IMG/VR virus record: IMGVR_UViG_3300048916_000082
Span: 1 to 49,955 of that record
Direction: 5' to 3' (one strand)
Origin: a virus
Length of the DNA stretch: 49,955 nucleotides
Position 1 is the stretch's first letter. The number at the start of each line of letters is the position of its first letter. Below are positions 31,335 to 38,878 of this stretch, in pieces. Both the position numbers and the translations under genes were made by a program. Below the pieces are notes generated by a model, which was not told where the DNA came from, ran no database searches, and worked only from the letters and a program-made list of their open reading frames with translations.

Positions 31335-31990
31335 AGGGCCGGTGTATCCCATACAGCGCCGAGGAAATGGCGTGGCTGGAGGCTAACCGGGCGATGGTCA
31401 TCAGCGACTATCACCGGGCCTTCGTCGAGCGCTTCGGCCGCGAGGACGTGTCGCTGGCCAACCTCCACGGCCTGCGCAAGCGCAAGGGCTGGTTGACCGG
31501 GCGAACTGGTCGCTTCGAGCCGGGGCAGGAGTCCTGGAACAAGGGCAAGCCGTGCGAGCCGGGGAAGGGCGGTCGCCACCCGAACGCCCGCGCCACCCAG
31601 TTCAAGGCCGGCGTGCGCCAGGGCGTGGCGGTGAAGCTCTACAAGCCGATCGGCACCGAACGGCTGAGCAAGGAAGGCTACCTTGAGCGAAAGATCCACG
31701 ACGGCCTGCCGCTGCAATCCCGCTGGCGCGCCGTGCACCTGGTCGAGTGGGAGGCGATTAACGGGCCCGTTCCTGCGGGGCACTGCCTAAAATGCCTCGA
31801 CGGCAACCGTCTGAACACGGCGCCGGATAACTGGCAGCTCGTCTCGCGCGGGGTGCTGTCGCGGCTGAACGGCGGGCGGCACAAGACGCGTTTGCCGTTC
31901 GATGCGGCCGAGCCAGAGGTCAAGCCCGCGGTGATGGCGCTCGCCCAGGTCGAGCAGGCGGCGCACGAGCGGCGGAAGGGCGTAGCATGA
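31331..31990 (+). CDS. HNH endonuclease (HNH_3-like)
   Basis: 219 residues from GTG 31331. N-terminal DNA-binding part (YSAEEMAWLEANRAMVISDY, ANLHGLRKRKGWLTGRTGRF), then the nuclease core RAVHLVEWEAINGPVPAGHC and DGNRLNTAPDNWQLVSRGV. Common in phages as a free-standing nuclease of the homing type. Third HNH-type gene of the genome. Confidence 0.8.
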   Translation: MKGRCIPYSAEEMAWLEANRAMVISDYHRAFVERFGREDVSLANLHGLRKRKGWLTGRTGRFEPGQESWNKGKPCEPGKGGRHPNARATQFKAGVRQGVAVKLYKPIGTERLSKEGYLERKIHDGLPLQSRWRAVHLVEWEAINGPVPAGHCLKCLDGNRLNTAPDNWQLVSRGVLSRLNGGRHKTRLPFDAAEPEVKPAVMALAQVEQAAHERRKGVA

Positions 31991-32175
31991 CCCAGCTCGA
32001 TATCATCGCTGCCCAGCCCGCGGACACGCCCCTCCGCCAGATCCTTGACCCGTTCGACCGGTATGACCTGTTCGACGAGTTGGAGGCGACAGGCCGCAAG
32101 GCAGCGTGGGAGCGCGTGCTCGGGTTCGAGACCTGCGGGCAGGTGATTGAGTGGGCGGGGGGGGTGGATGCATGA
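31987..32175 (+). CDS. hypothetical protein (62 aa)
   Basis: MTQLDIIAAQPADTPLRQIL, RYDLFDELEATGRKAAWERV. Acidic. ATGA coupled on both sides, lying between the HNH gene and the excisionase-like gene. Confidence 0.6.
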   Translation: MTQLDIIAAQPADTPLRQILDPFDRYDLFDELEATGRKAAWERVLGFETCGQVIEWAGGVDA

Positions 32176-32423
32176 CCCTCCTCCTCACCGAAGAGCAGGC
32201 CGCCGAGCGCCTCAACCTCTGCACTCGGACCCTGCGCAAGGCGAGGCAGGAGGGCGCACTGACCTACGTCTTGATTGGACGGGCGGTCCGCTACACAGTC
32301 GATGACCTGGCCGCCTTCGTCGAGGGCGCGAAACGTCAGGATCAGCCATGCCCCAAACCCAAGACCAACGTGCGCGCGCCAAAGCGCAGGGGGAATATCG
32401 TGCCCTTTACCGCGAGGCCCTGA
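32172..32423 (+). CDS. excisionase-like HTH protein
   Basis: 83 residues from ATG 32172. MTLLLTEEQAAERLNLCTRT, LRKARQEGALTYVLIGRAVR, YTVDDLAAFVE is a MerR/Xis-type winged helix (HTH_17). Ends one base before the integrase ATG, the usual site of the recombination directionality factor. A basic tail follows the HTH. Confidence 0.75.
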   Translation: MTLLLTEEQAAERLNLCTRTLRKARQEGALTYVLIGRAVRYTVDDLAAFVEGAKRQDQPCPKPKTNVRAPKRRGNIVPFTARP

Positions 32424-32424
32424 C

Positions 32425-33483
32425 ATGAGCGTGTTCGAGAAGAAGGGCTCGCCCTATTTCCATTTCGACTTCCAGTTCAAAGGCCAGCGCCACCACGGCT
32501 CGACCGGTTGCACGACGCGCCGCGCTGCTGAGGACTTCGAGCGACGCGAGCGCCAACGTGCCGCCCTTCCTTCCCAGAGCCGCCCGCCGATCACTCTGGA
32601 CGAGGCATGCGGGCTCTACCGGGAACACGCCGAGCATCTGCCGAGCTGGCCGACGATCAAATATCTGCTGGCGGCCCTCGTGAAGGGCCTTGGTGCGAAT
32701 CGGGTCCTCTCGGGCATCAGCCAGCGGGACCTGCAGGTCTATTTTGCTCGGCGCAGGGCAGGGCGATCCAATGCCAGCGTCAACCGGGAGATCGAGAATG
32801 CCCGGTCAGTGTGGCGCCACGCCGCAGGCGCGCGCTATGACGTTGGCGAGATCCCCGAATGGAAGCGCCTGTTTCTGAAGGTCTCCAAATCGCCGCCGCG
32901 CGAGTTGGCTGCGGCAACCGAGGAAACCGCGCTATTCGATGCGCTGTCCGGCGATGCATTCGATGTCGTTGCCTTCGCGCTGGAGAGCGGTTGGCGCCGC
33001 GCCGAGGTCATCGGCCTACGCTGGGCCGATTGCAACCTGCCGAGGCTCGAGGCCACGACCCGGATCAAGGGCGGTGATACCGTCGTGCGCCCGCTCACGG
33101 CCTCATTGGTAACGATCATCGCCAATCAGCCGAAGGTCGGGCCATTCGTATTCACCTACGTCTGCCGCAAGAGCCGCGGGAAGCGCAGGGCAGGGCAGCG
33201 TTACCCGATGACCGCGACCGCGCTGCGCACGAGGTTCGATGAGGCGCGCGAGACGGCTGAGCTGGAAGGCTTCCGCTTCCACGACCTGCGCCACACCGCA
33301 GCGACGAGGATCGTGCGCGAGACCGGCTCACTGGCGGCCGCCAAGGAAGCGCTCAAGCACAGCCACATCAACACCACTCTGCGCTACGCCCACGTCCTCG
33401 CGGACGACGTTCGCAAGGCCCTGGATGCAGCGAAGTCCCGAACTATTCCCGAACAGCGCCGCGCGCGTCAGTCGAAAGCCTAG
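32425..33483 (+). CDS. int: tyrosine integrase
   Basis: 352 residues from ATG 32425. Arm-binding N-terminus (GSPYFHFDFQFKGQRHHGST), core-binding domain about residues 55-150, catalytic domain with Arg191/Arg192 (SGWRRAEVIGLRW), HxxR as H286-R289 (FHDLRHTAATR), a His near 312-314 (LKHSHINTT) and nucleophile Tyr321 (LRYAHV). It integrates the phage at a tRNA-Val gene. attP lies immediately downstream. Confidence 0.95.
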   Translation: MSVFEKKGSPYFHFDFQFKGQRHHGSTGCTTRRAAEDFERRERQRAALPSQSRPPITLDEACGLYREHAEHLPSWPTIKYLLAALVKGLGANRVLSGISQRDLQVYFARRRAGRSNASVNREIENARSVWRHAAGARYDVGEIPEWKRLFLKVSKSPPRELAAATEETALFDALSGDAFDVVAFALESGWRRAEVIGLRWADCNLPRLEATTRIKGGDTVVRPLTASLVTIIANQPKVGPFVFTYVCRKSRGKRRAGQRYPMTATALRTRFDEARETAELEGFRFHDLRHTAATRIVRETGSLAAAKEALKHSHINTTLRYAHVLADDVRKALDAAKSRTIPEQRRARQSKA

Positions 33484-33675
33484 GAATTCCGCATGTTTCA
33501 GGGTGACAGAAATTCGGGGTGTAAACGAGATGCTCTACCAACTGAGCTAAGCGCCCGCGCCGCGGGAAGCCGCGCCTTTGCGACAGTTTCTGCCGATCGT
33601 CAACCGGGCGCAAACGGAACAGAGCGGGGCCAACCGGAACATCGCGGCACCCTAAGTCCCGAAATAGTCCCGAAG
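33434..33675. other. attP: tRNA-Val 5' half flanked by arm-type repeats
   Basis: Core 33518-33556 is, on the minus strand, nucleotides 1 to about 38 of a tRNA: acceptor strand GGGCGCT, complete D arm (GCTC/GAGC) and anticodon loop TTTACAC, anticodon UAC (valine). After that the sequence leaves the tRNA pattern. Two similar elements flank it: 33434-33454 and 33655-33675, each AGTCCCGAA plus a second TCCCGAA 11 bp on, 18 of 21 positions identical. They are likely integrase arm sites. In the following 33557-33848 stretch I see no gene. Confidence 0.8.
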
Positions 33676-33848
33676 TGGCCGGCGTGCTTCTGGGTAAACC
33701 CCGCTTTTGCCCCGAAGCCGCACTCGGCGGGGATTCCTGATCTCCGGGAGCTTCAAACCGACCGGCAGAATTGCGCGATCGCCGGGTCGGGCGTTCAAAC
33801 CGAGATCGATTGCCTGTCTCTCCCTACGGGTATGGTGGGGGAGGTGGC

Positions 33849-34724
33849 ATGAGCGATCCTTTTCTCATCACCGGCCCGGCGCTCATCAGCTTCTCAGGCG
33901 GCAGGACCAGCGCCTACATGCTCTGGCGTATCCTCCAGGCGCACGGCGGCAGGCTGCCTGATGACGTGCACGTGACCTTCGCCAACACCGGCAAGGAGCG
34001 CGAGGAGACCCTGCGCTTCGTCCACGAGTGCGGCACGCGCTGGGGTGTGCGGGTGCGGTGGCTGGAATGGCGAACGCGGCGCACGAAGGACGATGAGGGC
34101 GCGGTGATCCCGTTCGCCGATCGGTACGACGAGGTTGGGTTCAACAGCGCCTCACGCGATGGCGCACCATTCGCCGAACTGATCCGAGTCAAGGGCTACG
34201 CACCCAACAGCGTGACCCGGTTTTGCACCGACGAACTCAAAATCAAGGTCATGCGCAACTTCATGCAGGCGCAGGGCTATGATCGCTGGACGAACATCAT
34301 CGGGCTTCGCGCGGATGAAATGCACCGGGTTCTCAAGTCACGCGCCCGGTCGGACAGCGGGAAGGAGCGCTGGGTCAACCGCCAACCGCTCGCCGATGCT
34401 GGCGTCACCAACCGCATGGTTCGCGCGTTCTGGAAGGAGCAGCCCTTCGACCTGCAACTGCTTCCCTTCGAGGGCAACTGCGACGGCTGCTTCCTCAAGG
34501 CCCGTCCGAAGCTGTGGGAGATCGAGCGGACCGCACCGGGCACCCTGCAATGGTGGAGCGACATGGAGACGGTCGCTGGTGGCCGCTTCGTCACCGAATA
34601 CAGCTACGCCGAATTGATCCAGGACGTGCGCCGTCAGCCTGATCTGTTCGCGGGCGGCCTATTCGATGACGACCCCGACATGGACGCTGAGTGCGGCCTC
34701 TGGTGCGCCGGGGAAGCCGCCTGA
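33849..34724 (+). CDS. PAPS reductase-like ATP pyrophosphatase protein
   Basis: 291 residues. N-terminal PP-loop ISFSGGRTSAYM (13-24), VHVTFANTGKEREETLRFVH, SVTRFCTDELKIKVMRNFM and a C-terminal cysteine pair in NCDGCFLKARPKLWEIER. These define the phosphoadenosine phosphosulfate reductase family as found in many phages. The phage form has no proven substrate, and roles in sulfur-based DNA or tRNA modification are proposed. A strong GGGGAGG ribosome site is present. First gene past attP, its GC and codon use are like its neighbours. Confidence 0.85.
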   Translation: MSDPFLITGPALISFSGGRTSAYMLWRILQAHGGRLPDDVHVTFANTGKEREETLRFVHECGTRWGVRVRWLEWRTRRTKDDEGAVIPFADRYDEVGFNSASRDGAPFAELIRVKGYAPNSVTRFCTDELKIKVMRNFMQAQGYDRWTNIIGLRADEMHRVLKSRARSDSGKERWVNRQPLADAGVTNRMVRAFWKEQPFDLQLLPFEGNCDGCFLKARPKLWEIERTAPGTLQWWSDMETVAGGRFVTEYSYAELIQDVRRQPDLFAGGLFDDDPDMDAECGLWCAGEAA

Positions 34725-34758
34725 TCCCCACCCGCACCACATAGGAAGGAAACACGGA

Positions 34759-34791
34759 ATGATAGAGGATAATGATGGGGTAGAGGCGTGA
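34759..34791 (+). CDS. 10-codon leader ORF
   Basis: MIEDNDGVEA, preceded by AGGAAGGAAA at ribosome-site distance and ending in a GTGA overlap with the next start. The good ribosome site belongs to this mini-ORF and not to the GTG at 34788, so the nuclease gene probably depends on translational coupling. Confidence 0.5.
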   Translation: MIEDNDGVEA

Positions 34792-35459
34792 AGGGCTTCA
34801 CCCGCTATTACCGCGACCCTGCGTTCCGGGCTGCTCTGGACGAGCAAGTCACGCTGGCGAAGCAGGCGACCAAGCCAGGCGTTTGGATTACCTACGCCAT
34901 CCACGATCCGCGCCGCGTGGACCATATCGATGGGCGACCGGAAGGGCTGATCGTTTACGTAGGGCAGACCAAGGACTTCGCGAAGCGGGTGCCAAAGCGC
35001 CTGCGCTCGGCGGGTGGTGCCAAGTCGCGCCCGACCGATCGGATCGATGGCCTGCTTTACGAGATCATGTCCAATGGCGGCCCCGTGCCGCGCTGGTCGG
35101 TCTTAGAGGAAGTCACCACCGCCATCGATTCCCTTGTGTCGGAAACCAACTGGGCGCGCGAGCTGGCGGCCAAGGGCTATCCGATCACGAACCAGTGGAG
35201 CGAACATAAGGGTGCCGGGCGGATTGGTCGCGGCGATGTTCCACCGGATCGCATGTGGAAGTTCACCGCTGCCGACGCGATTGGCTCCGGCTTGGGCGTG
35301 GTTGTGGTTGATCCTGAAACCGGCGCCGAGGTGCCGGTGGACCTGACAGCCTTCCCGCCATCAACGCAGATTGAAGCGATCAAGATGCACGCCCGCGCAA
35401 CCGGAAGGCGGGCGCGGATCATCGTCCCGCAGGGATGCGCCCAAGGAGACCTGTCATGA
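34788..35459 (+). CDS. GIY-YIG-like nuclease domain protein
   Basis: 223 residues from GTG 34788. WITYAIHD and GLIVYVGQTKDFAKRV correspond to the two strands of the GIY-YIG motif, and LVSETNWARELAAKGYPITN to the late Glu-containing helix and asparagine turn of that fold. The C-terminal 80 residues are separate (VDPETGAEVPVDLTAFPP). Possible homing or restriction-type nuclease. Motif match moderate. Confidence 0.6.
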   Translation: MKGFTRYYRDPAFRAALDEQVTLAKQATKPGVWITYAIHDPRRVDHIDGRPEGLIVYVGQTKDFAKRVPKRLRSAGGAKSRPTDRIDGLLYEIMSNGGPVPRWSVLEEVTTAIDSLVSETNWARELAAKGYPITNQWSEHKGAGRIGRGDVPPDRMWKFTAADAIGSGLGVVVVDPETGAEVPVDLTAFPPSTQIEAIKMHARATGRRARIIVPQGCAQGDLS

Positions 35460-35695
35460 ACAAAGAACTGATATCCGAACTGGTGGCTGCAATCGAGGAA
35501 GCCGGGCGCGGTTACTCTATCCGCCTGACACGGCTTATCGATGACGAGGCCACATACACGCTGATCTATCGGGATGAACGACACGAGTTCCCTAGCCACG
35601 AAGATGCTAGCGAGTATCTCGCGTGCTGTGCTCGGCAGGAAAAGATTGATGCCGCAGAGCGCTTCCTCGCGGCCAAAGCCAAGGGGGCACAATGA
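35456..35695 (+). CDS. hypothetical protein (79 aa)
   Basis: MNKELISELVAAIEEAGRGY, YTLIYRDERHEFPSHEDASE. Small alpha/beta protein with ATGA coupling both sides. Unrecognised. Confidence 0.6.
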   Translation: MNKELISELVAAIEEAGRGYSIRLTRLIDDEATYTLIYRDERHEFPSHEDASEYLACCARQEKIDAAERFLAAKAKGAQ

Positions 35696-35904
35696 CCCAG
35701 GAACGTGGACGCCAGAGCCGGGCTGACGCCAAGAAGCGGAAGGCCAAGGCGCGAGCCGAACACGCGGCCAAAAACCGCAGTTGGGTCGACAAGCCTCGTC
35801 ATGTGCGGATGGGTTATGCCTCGCAGCCGATGGTCCGGGCCACCAGTGCCCTTAGCCTCGCCGCGATGGAGCGCATGATCGCAAGCTGGGAGCGCCAGTC
35901 ATGA
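35692..35904 (+). CDS. hypothetical basic protein (70 aa)
   Basis: Strongly basic first half (MTQERGRQSRADAKKRKAKA), helical second half (SLAAMERMIASWERQ). ATGA coupled. May bind nucleic acid. Confidence 0.55.
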   Translation: MTQERGRQSRADAKKRKAKARAEHAAKNRSWVDKPRHVRMGYASQPMVRATSALSLAAMERMIASWERQS

Positions 35905-36659
35905 CCCAGGCCCCCACCTATCCCGCCCACATCATCGCCGCTGCGAAGGCGCTGGCAGAGAAGCATGCCTATCCGCTGAAGGTAGAGATGAAAACATGGT
36001 TCACCAACGCCCTCTGCGAAGCCCTGACCACCACACCACCGAGCGAGGAAGCTATGCTCGAACGCGATAACAGTTCGGACCTTTCGCACATTCGCGGCGA
36101 CCTGAAACAGGCCAAGCCCGAACCCACCGAGGATCACCTGCGGCGGGCGTGTGAGGAGTTGGGGCTTGATCCTGAACTCTACTTGAAGGGCGGCTACGGC
36201 ATGTGGGAGGGACGAGCCGTCCGCACCGTCGCCCGCCTGCTGGCCGAGCGTGATGCGATGCAGGCAAGGGTGGAGCCGGCGGCGTGGCTTTACGAGCGCA
36301 AGCCTGGGGAATGGCCGCATGCAAGTCCGACCGTCCAGTTGGCCCGGTGGGATGAAGCTGATGCAGCCCGCCCGTTTTGGACCGAAACCCCCCTCTACAC
36401 CGCCAAGATCGAGCCAGCCCCGTGCACAATGGGCGTGGGCTGCGACGAAGCTGGCGTCTGCTATGCGGAGGCACATGGAGCCCCGGAAAAGTGTCCCCGT
36501 ACCGAACCCACCCCCGATCCCGACCTTGTGCTGGCGCGGGAGGCTGCGGAACGAGTTTGTGCAGAACGCGGCTTTGGCAAAGGAAACCCCGGACTGCTGT
36601 CTGCTGTGGAGCAGGAAGTGCATCGCGCCCTCAAGCTGGCGAAGGAGCAGGGGAAGTGA
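35901..36659 (+). CDS. hypothetical accessory protein (252 aa)
   Basis: MTQAPTYPAHIIAAAKALAE, DHLRRACEELGLDPELYLKG, AAWLYERKPGEWPHASPTVQ and a Cys-containing segment CTMGVGCDEAGVCYA. Looks like a mosaic of short modules often seen in phage accessory ORFs. No catalytic motif visible. Largest unknown in the post-attP array. Confidence 0.65.
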   Translation: MTQAPTYPAHIIAAAKALAEKHAYPLKVEMKTWFTNALCEALTTTPPSEEAMLERDNSSDLSHIRGDLKQAKPEPTEDHLRRACEELGLDPELYLKGGYGMWEGRAVRTVARLLAERDAMQARVEPAAWLYERKPGEWPHASPTVQLARWDEADAARPFWTETPLYTAKIEPAPCTMGVGCDEAGVCYAEAHGAPEKCPRTEPTPDPDLVLAREAAERVCAERGFGKGNPGLLSAVEQEVHRALKLAKEQGK

Positions 36660-36850
36660 ACCCCGAAGAAATTGAACGCTACGCCCGGATCATGGCCCGC
36701 AACCTTGAAGATGGTGACAGCCGGATGCTCCGCGAAAACATTGCGTGCCTTCTGTTCCGCGCCAAGAATGGTCGTGACCCTAGCTGGGAAGAACTGCCGG
36801 GAGCGTTCGACGCCCTCAAGCTGAAAGGCCACCAAGCCCATGACCAGTGA
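36656..36850 (+). CDS. hypothetical protein (64 aa)
   Basis: GTG 36656 (GTGA overlap). MNPEEIERYARIMARNLEDG, helical. Overlaps the next gene by 11 nt. Confidence 0.55.
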   Translation: MNPEEIERYARIMARNLEDGDSRMLRENIACLLFRAKNGRDPSWEELPGAFDALKLKGHQAHDQ

Positions 36851-37025
36851 AGCGCGGGATTACCCCTCCGAAATCTGCGTCCCGTGCGGGAACCGTTACG
36901 GCAAGCCGCGCTCGGGTGTTGCGACTTTCTACGTCGGCACCTGCGGTTGGTGCGGGATGGAAACGATCGTCACCGAACCGCGTGACTATTGCTACCCGAA
37001 GTGGAGCAACCGAAATGACCAGTGA
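36840..37025 (+). CDS. zinc-ribbon protein (61 aa)
   Basis: Two CxxC pairs (EICVPCGNRYG and GTCGWCGMETI) form a probable zinc ribbon. The C-terminal YCYPKWSNRNDQ ends in an overlap with the next start. Possible regulator or anti-restriction factor, unproven. Confidence 0.6.
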   Translation: MTSEARDYPSEICVPCGNRYGKPRSGVATFYVGTCGWCGMETIVTEPRDYCYPKWSNRNDQ

Positions 37026-37404
37026 ACCTGATGACTATGAGGCGCTGGCCGATAGGTTGGCGCATACTGCTGGGCGGGGAGCAAACGGTGCAGTTACCCG
37101 CGCGTTTGCCGTAGCCCTGCGCGATCATGTCGAGGCGAAGCTGGCCGAGGTGCGGGCGGAGCGGGACAGGTGGCAGCAAGTCGCCGTTCTTGAAGGCGAG
37201 GAGCGCAAGGCCGTTATCGCTACTTCTCGCCGCACCATCGCCGAGCAAGCGGCGGTGATCGAGCGGCTACAGTTCGAGTTGCGGAACCTGCTGTCTCGTG
37301 TCGAACGTCGCGTGGACCAGCGTGATTGGGTACTGAGTGGCGACGATGAAAAGGCCGTGTATCACGCCCGCACCGCCTTACAGGAGATAGCCGATGGGAA
37401 GTGA
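37015..37404 (+). CDS. hypothetical coiled-coil protein (129 aa)
   Basis: MTSEPDDYEALADRLAHTAG, then a long coiled coil (LAEVRAERDRWQQVAVLEGE, AEQAAVIERLQFELRNLLSR). Related small coiled-coil proteins are frequent in phage early/accessory regions. Overlaps both neighbours. Confidence 0.6.
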   Translation: MTSEPDDYEALADRLAHTAGRGANGAVTRAFAVALRDHVEAKLAEVRAERDRWQQVAVLEGEERKAVIATSRRTIAEQAAVIERLQFELRNLLSRVERRVDQRDWVLSGDDEKAVYHARTALQEIADGK

Positions 37405-37630
37405 GAAGCCGGTGGCGATCCCGACCGACAATGAAAAACCCGCCCCTTGCCCGCTGTGCGGCAGCGAGAACCTCTCGGTTTCCGAGATATATGGACCTCG
37501 CGGCGGCTTCCAGATCGAATGTGATGACTGCGGCCTTGAAAGCGGATGCAAGCGGTCAGGACATGAGTTGTGGGATTACTGGCACACCCGCCCGACAGCG
37601 AGCGAGCCTAGCCAAAGCCATGTCGGATGA
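37394..37630 (+). CDS. Lar-like zinc protein (possible restriction alleviation)
   Basis: 78 residues with PCPLCGSENLSV, then FQIECDDCGLESGCK and a tryptophan-rich end (ELWDYWHTRP). The CxxC...CxxC spacing and WxxW-type tail match the Lar/restriction-alleviation zinc family. Activity against host restriction is inferred from the family name only. Confidence 0.55.
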   Translation: MGSEKPVAIPTDNEKPAPCPLCGSENLSVSEIYGPRGGFQIECDDCGLESGCKRSGHELWDYWHTRPTASEPSQSHVG

Positions 37631-37652
37631 CCCAAACTCTGAGGAGACCCCC

Positions 37653-37964
37653 ATGTCTAGCCTAGCCAATGAACTGATCGAAGCGGCCATGATGGACTAC
37701 TACGGCAACCGTTGCGATGATTTCGATGCGGTATGCCCGACCTGTCGCGCATGGGCGGAGTATGACGATCTGCTCGAAAAGGGGGTGCGGTTGGGACTGG
37801 AGGCGGCGGCGAAGGCTTGTGTGGAGCAGCAGCGCGTGTTCGCGTCCGATCAATATGCGACAGGTCAGCCGATATCATCGTTTCAAGAGCGGTTCGCTTG
37901 TGGCCGGTGCCTTGAAGAGATCGCCGCCCTCGACGCCGCAGCCATCGCAAGGAGTGATCCATGA
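37653..37964 (+). CDS. hypothetical Cys-containing protein (103 aa)
   Basis: ATG 37653 chosen for its GAGGAG ribosome site; an ATG at 37620 is possible. MSSLANELIEAAMMDYYGNR, CDDFDAVCPTCRAW, GRCLEEIAALDA. Its N-terminus echoes the next gene (MSLANELEKLAGEL), which suggests a partial duplication. Confidence 0.6.
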   Translation: MSSLANELIEAAMMDYYGNRCDDFDAVCPTCRAWAEYDDLLEKGVRLGLEAAAKACVEQQRVFASDQYATGQPISSFQERFACGRCLEEIAALDAAAIARSDP

Positions 37965-38233
37965 GCCTAGCCAATGAACTGGAGAAGCTGGCGGGGGAGC
38001 TTGGCGGCAACACCCCAATGGAACGCATCTGGTCCTACGCGGCATTCGGTTCGACTATGGAACGGCTGCTCCCCACCATCCTCTCCGCTCTAAGGGAGAG
38101 AGAGGCGGCACAGGCTCTGGCGAAGTTCGCAGCCGGTATGGAACCGCTTGGAGCCGAGTTCACCGCAGCACTGGGAAGCGTCGAGGATCTGTACGAGGAT
38201 GATGCAGGCGAACACATGAAGGGGGAAGGGTGA
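37961..38233 (+). CDS. hypothetical helical protein (90 aa)
   Basis: MSLANELEKLAGELGGNTPM, ERLLPTILSALREREAAQAL. ATGA coupled. N-terminal SLANEL shared with the upstream gene product. Unknown function. Confidence 0.6.
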   Translation: MSLANELEKLAGELGGNTPMERIWSYAAFGSTMERLLPTILSALREREAAQALAKFAAGMEPLGAEFTAALGSVEDLYEDDAGEHMKGEG

Positions 38234-38472
38234 TGAGCGAGCGACCATATCCAGAGTTGCTTTCCGCAGAGGAACAGAAGGCCCTCCTTGAGCGCGCGGA
38301 ACACCTATGGGCCGACCTGCAATCCAACAACCTCGGCGGGTTCTCAGGTATCAACCGACCGTTCTTCATCTTACACGAGTTCAGGAGGGTAATTGAGGAA
38401 TTCGGCCATCGGGACACGGGGCTGTCGTGGTCCAGGGATGATCTTGACGCCGCTTCCCAGCCCACCTCTTGA
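38233..38472 (+). CDS. hypothetical protein (79 aa)
   Basis: MSERPYPELLSAEEQKALLE, acidic and helical. Starts at ATG 38233 (TGATG); a GTG directly before it is possible. GGGGGAAGG serves as ribosome site. Confidence 0.6.
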   Translation: MSERPYPELLSAEEQKALLERAEHLWADLQSNNLGGFSGINRPFFILHEFRRVIEEFGHRDTGLSWSRDDLDAASQPTS

Positions 38473-38488
38473 ACGGTAAGGATTGAGT

Positions 38489-38677
38489 ATGGAGAGCGCA
38501 CTGGATCGACTGGCGGTATTCGCAGAGGCGGAAAGCAAGCGCCAGGAAGCCTATCAGGTGATGATCGCCGCGCAGGTTTACGGCACGGCGGCTCGCATGT
38601 GAGTGGACCAGGACGGCACGATCCACGTTGAGGCGATCAAACCGGACGAATGGTTCACCGAATCTCCGAAGCCTTGA
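38489..38677 (+). pseudogene. small gene interrupted by in-frame TGA
   Basis: Reading from ATG 38489 gives MESALDRLAVFAEAESKRQE and ends at TGA 38600-38602 after 37 codons. The same frame continues directly with GTGGACCAGGACGGC and 24 more sensible codons (VDQDGTIHVEAIKPDEWF) to 38677. A single change from TGG to TGA would explain it, though two tiny genes are also possible. Confidence 0.5.
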
Positions 38678-38832
38678 CACTCCCCGCGCAATGGGGGATT
38701 CTATAGAGGCTGCGGCGGTTTAATTCCGGTCGTTCGCATTCGCCGTTTAGTAGGGGGCTGATCACCCCCGCGCAGAACACTCGGCAGTCCGAGGAAGCGG
38801 CCCGCAGCTACTCGCCCACACTCACCAGCCAA
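38678..38832 (+). ncRNA. structured non-coding stretch, possible small RNA or 3' UTR
   Basis: No good ORF. Several short hairpins: CCCC/GGGG near 38683-38697, GGGGG-N7-CCCCC at 38753-38769 with a TGATCA loop, and CTCGG-CAGT-CCGAG near 38790-38805. It leads directly into a rho-independent terminator. Whether it is a discrete RNA is unknown. Confidence 0.35.
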
Positions 38833-38855
38833 GGGGTCGGCGTCGGCCCCTTTTT
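38833..38855 (+). terminator. rho-independent terminator
   Basis: GGGGTCG, loop GCGT, CGGCCCC (7 pairs including one T-G), followed by TTTTT at 38851-38855. It closes the rightward accessory transcript before the convergent lysis operon. Confidence 0.75.
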
Positions 38856-38878
38856 CCGTGGCGGCGCGTTCCAGCCCC

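Noticed and set aside
33518-33556. Complete tRNA-Val gene
   Set aside because: Only the 5' half is present: the anticodon stem cannot close with the following bases and no T arm or acceptor 3' strand is found. It is an attachment core, not a gene.
37025-37033. GAACCTGAT on the plus strand followed near 19 nt by GATAGG
   Set aside because: Two mismatches in the nonamer, coding context, and no module start follows; probably chance.
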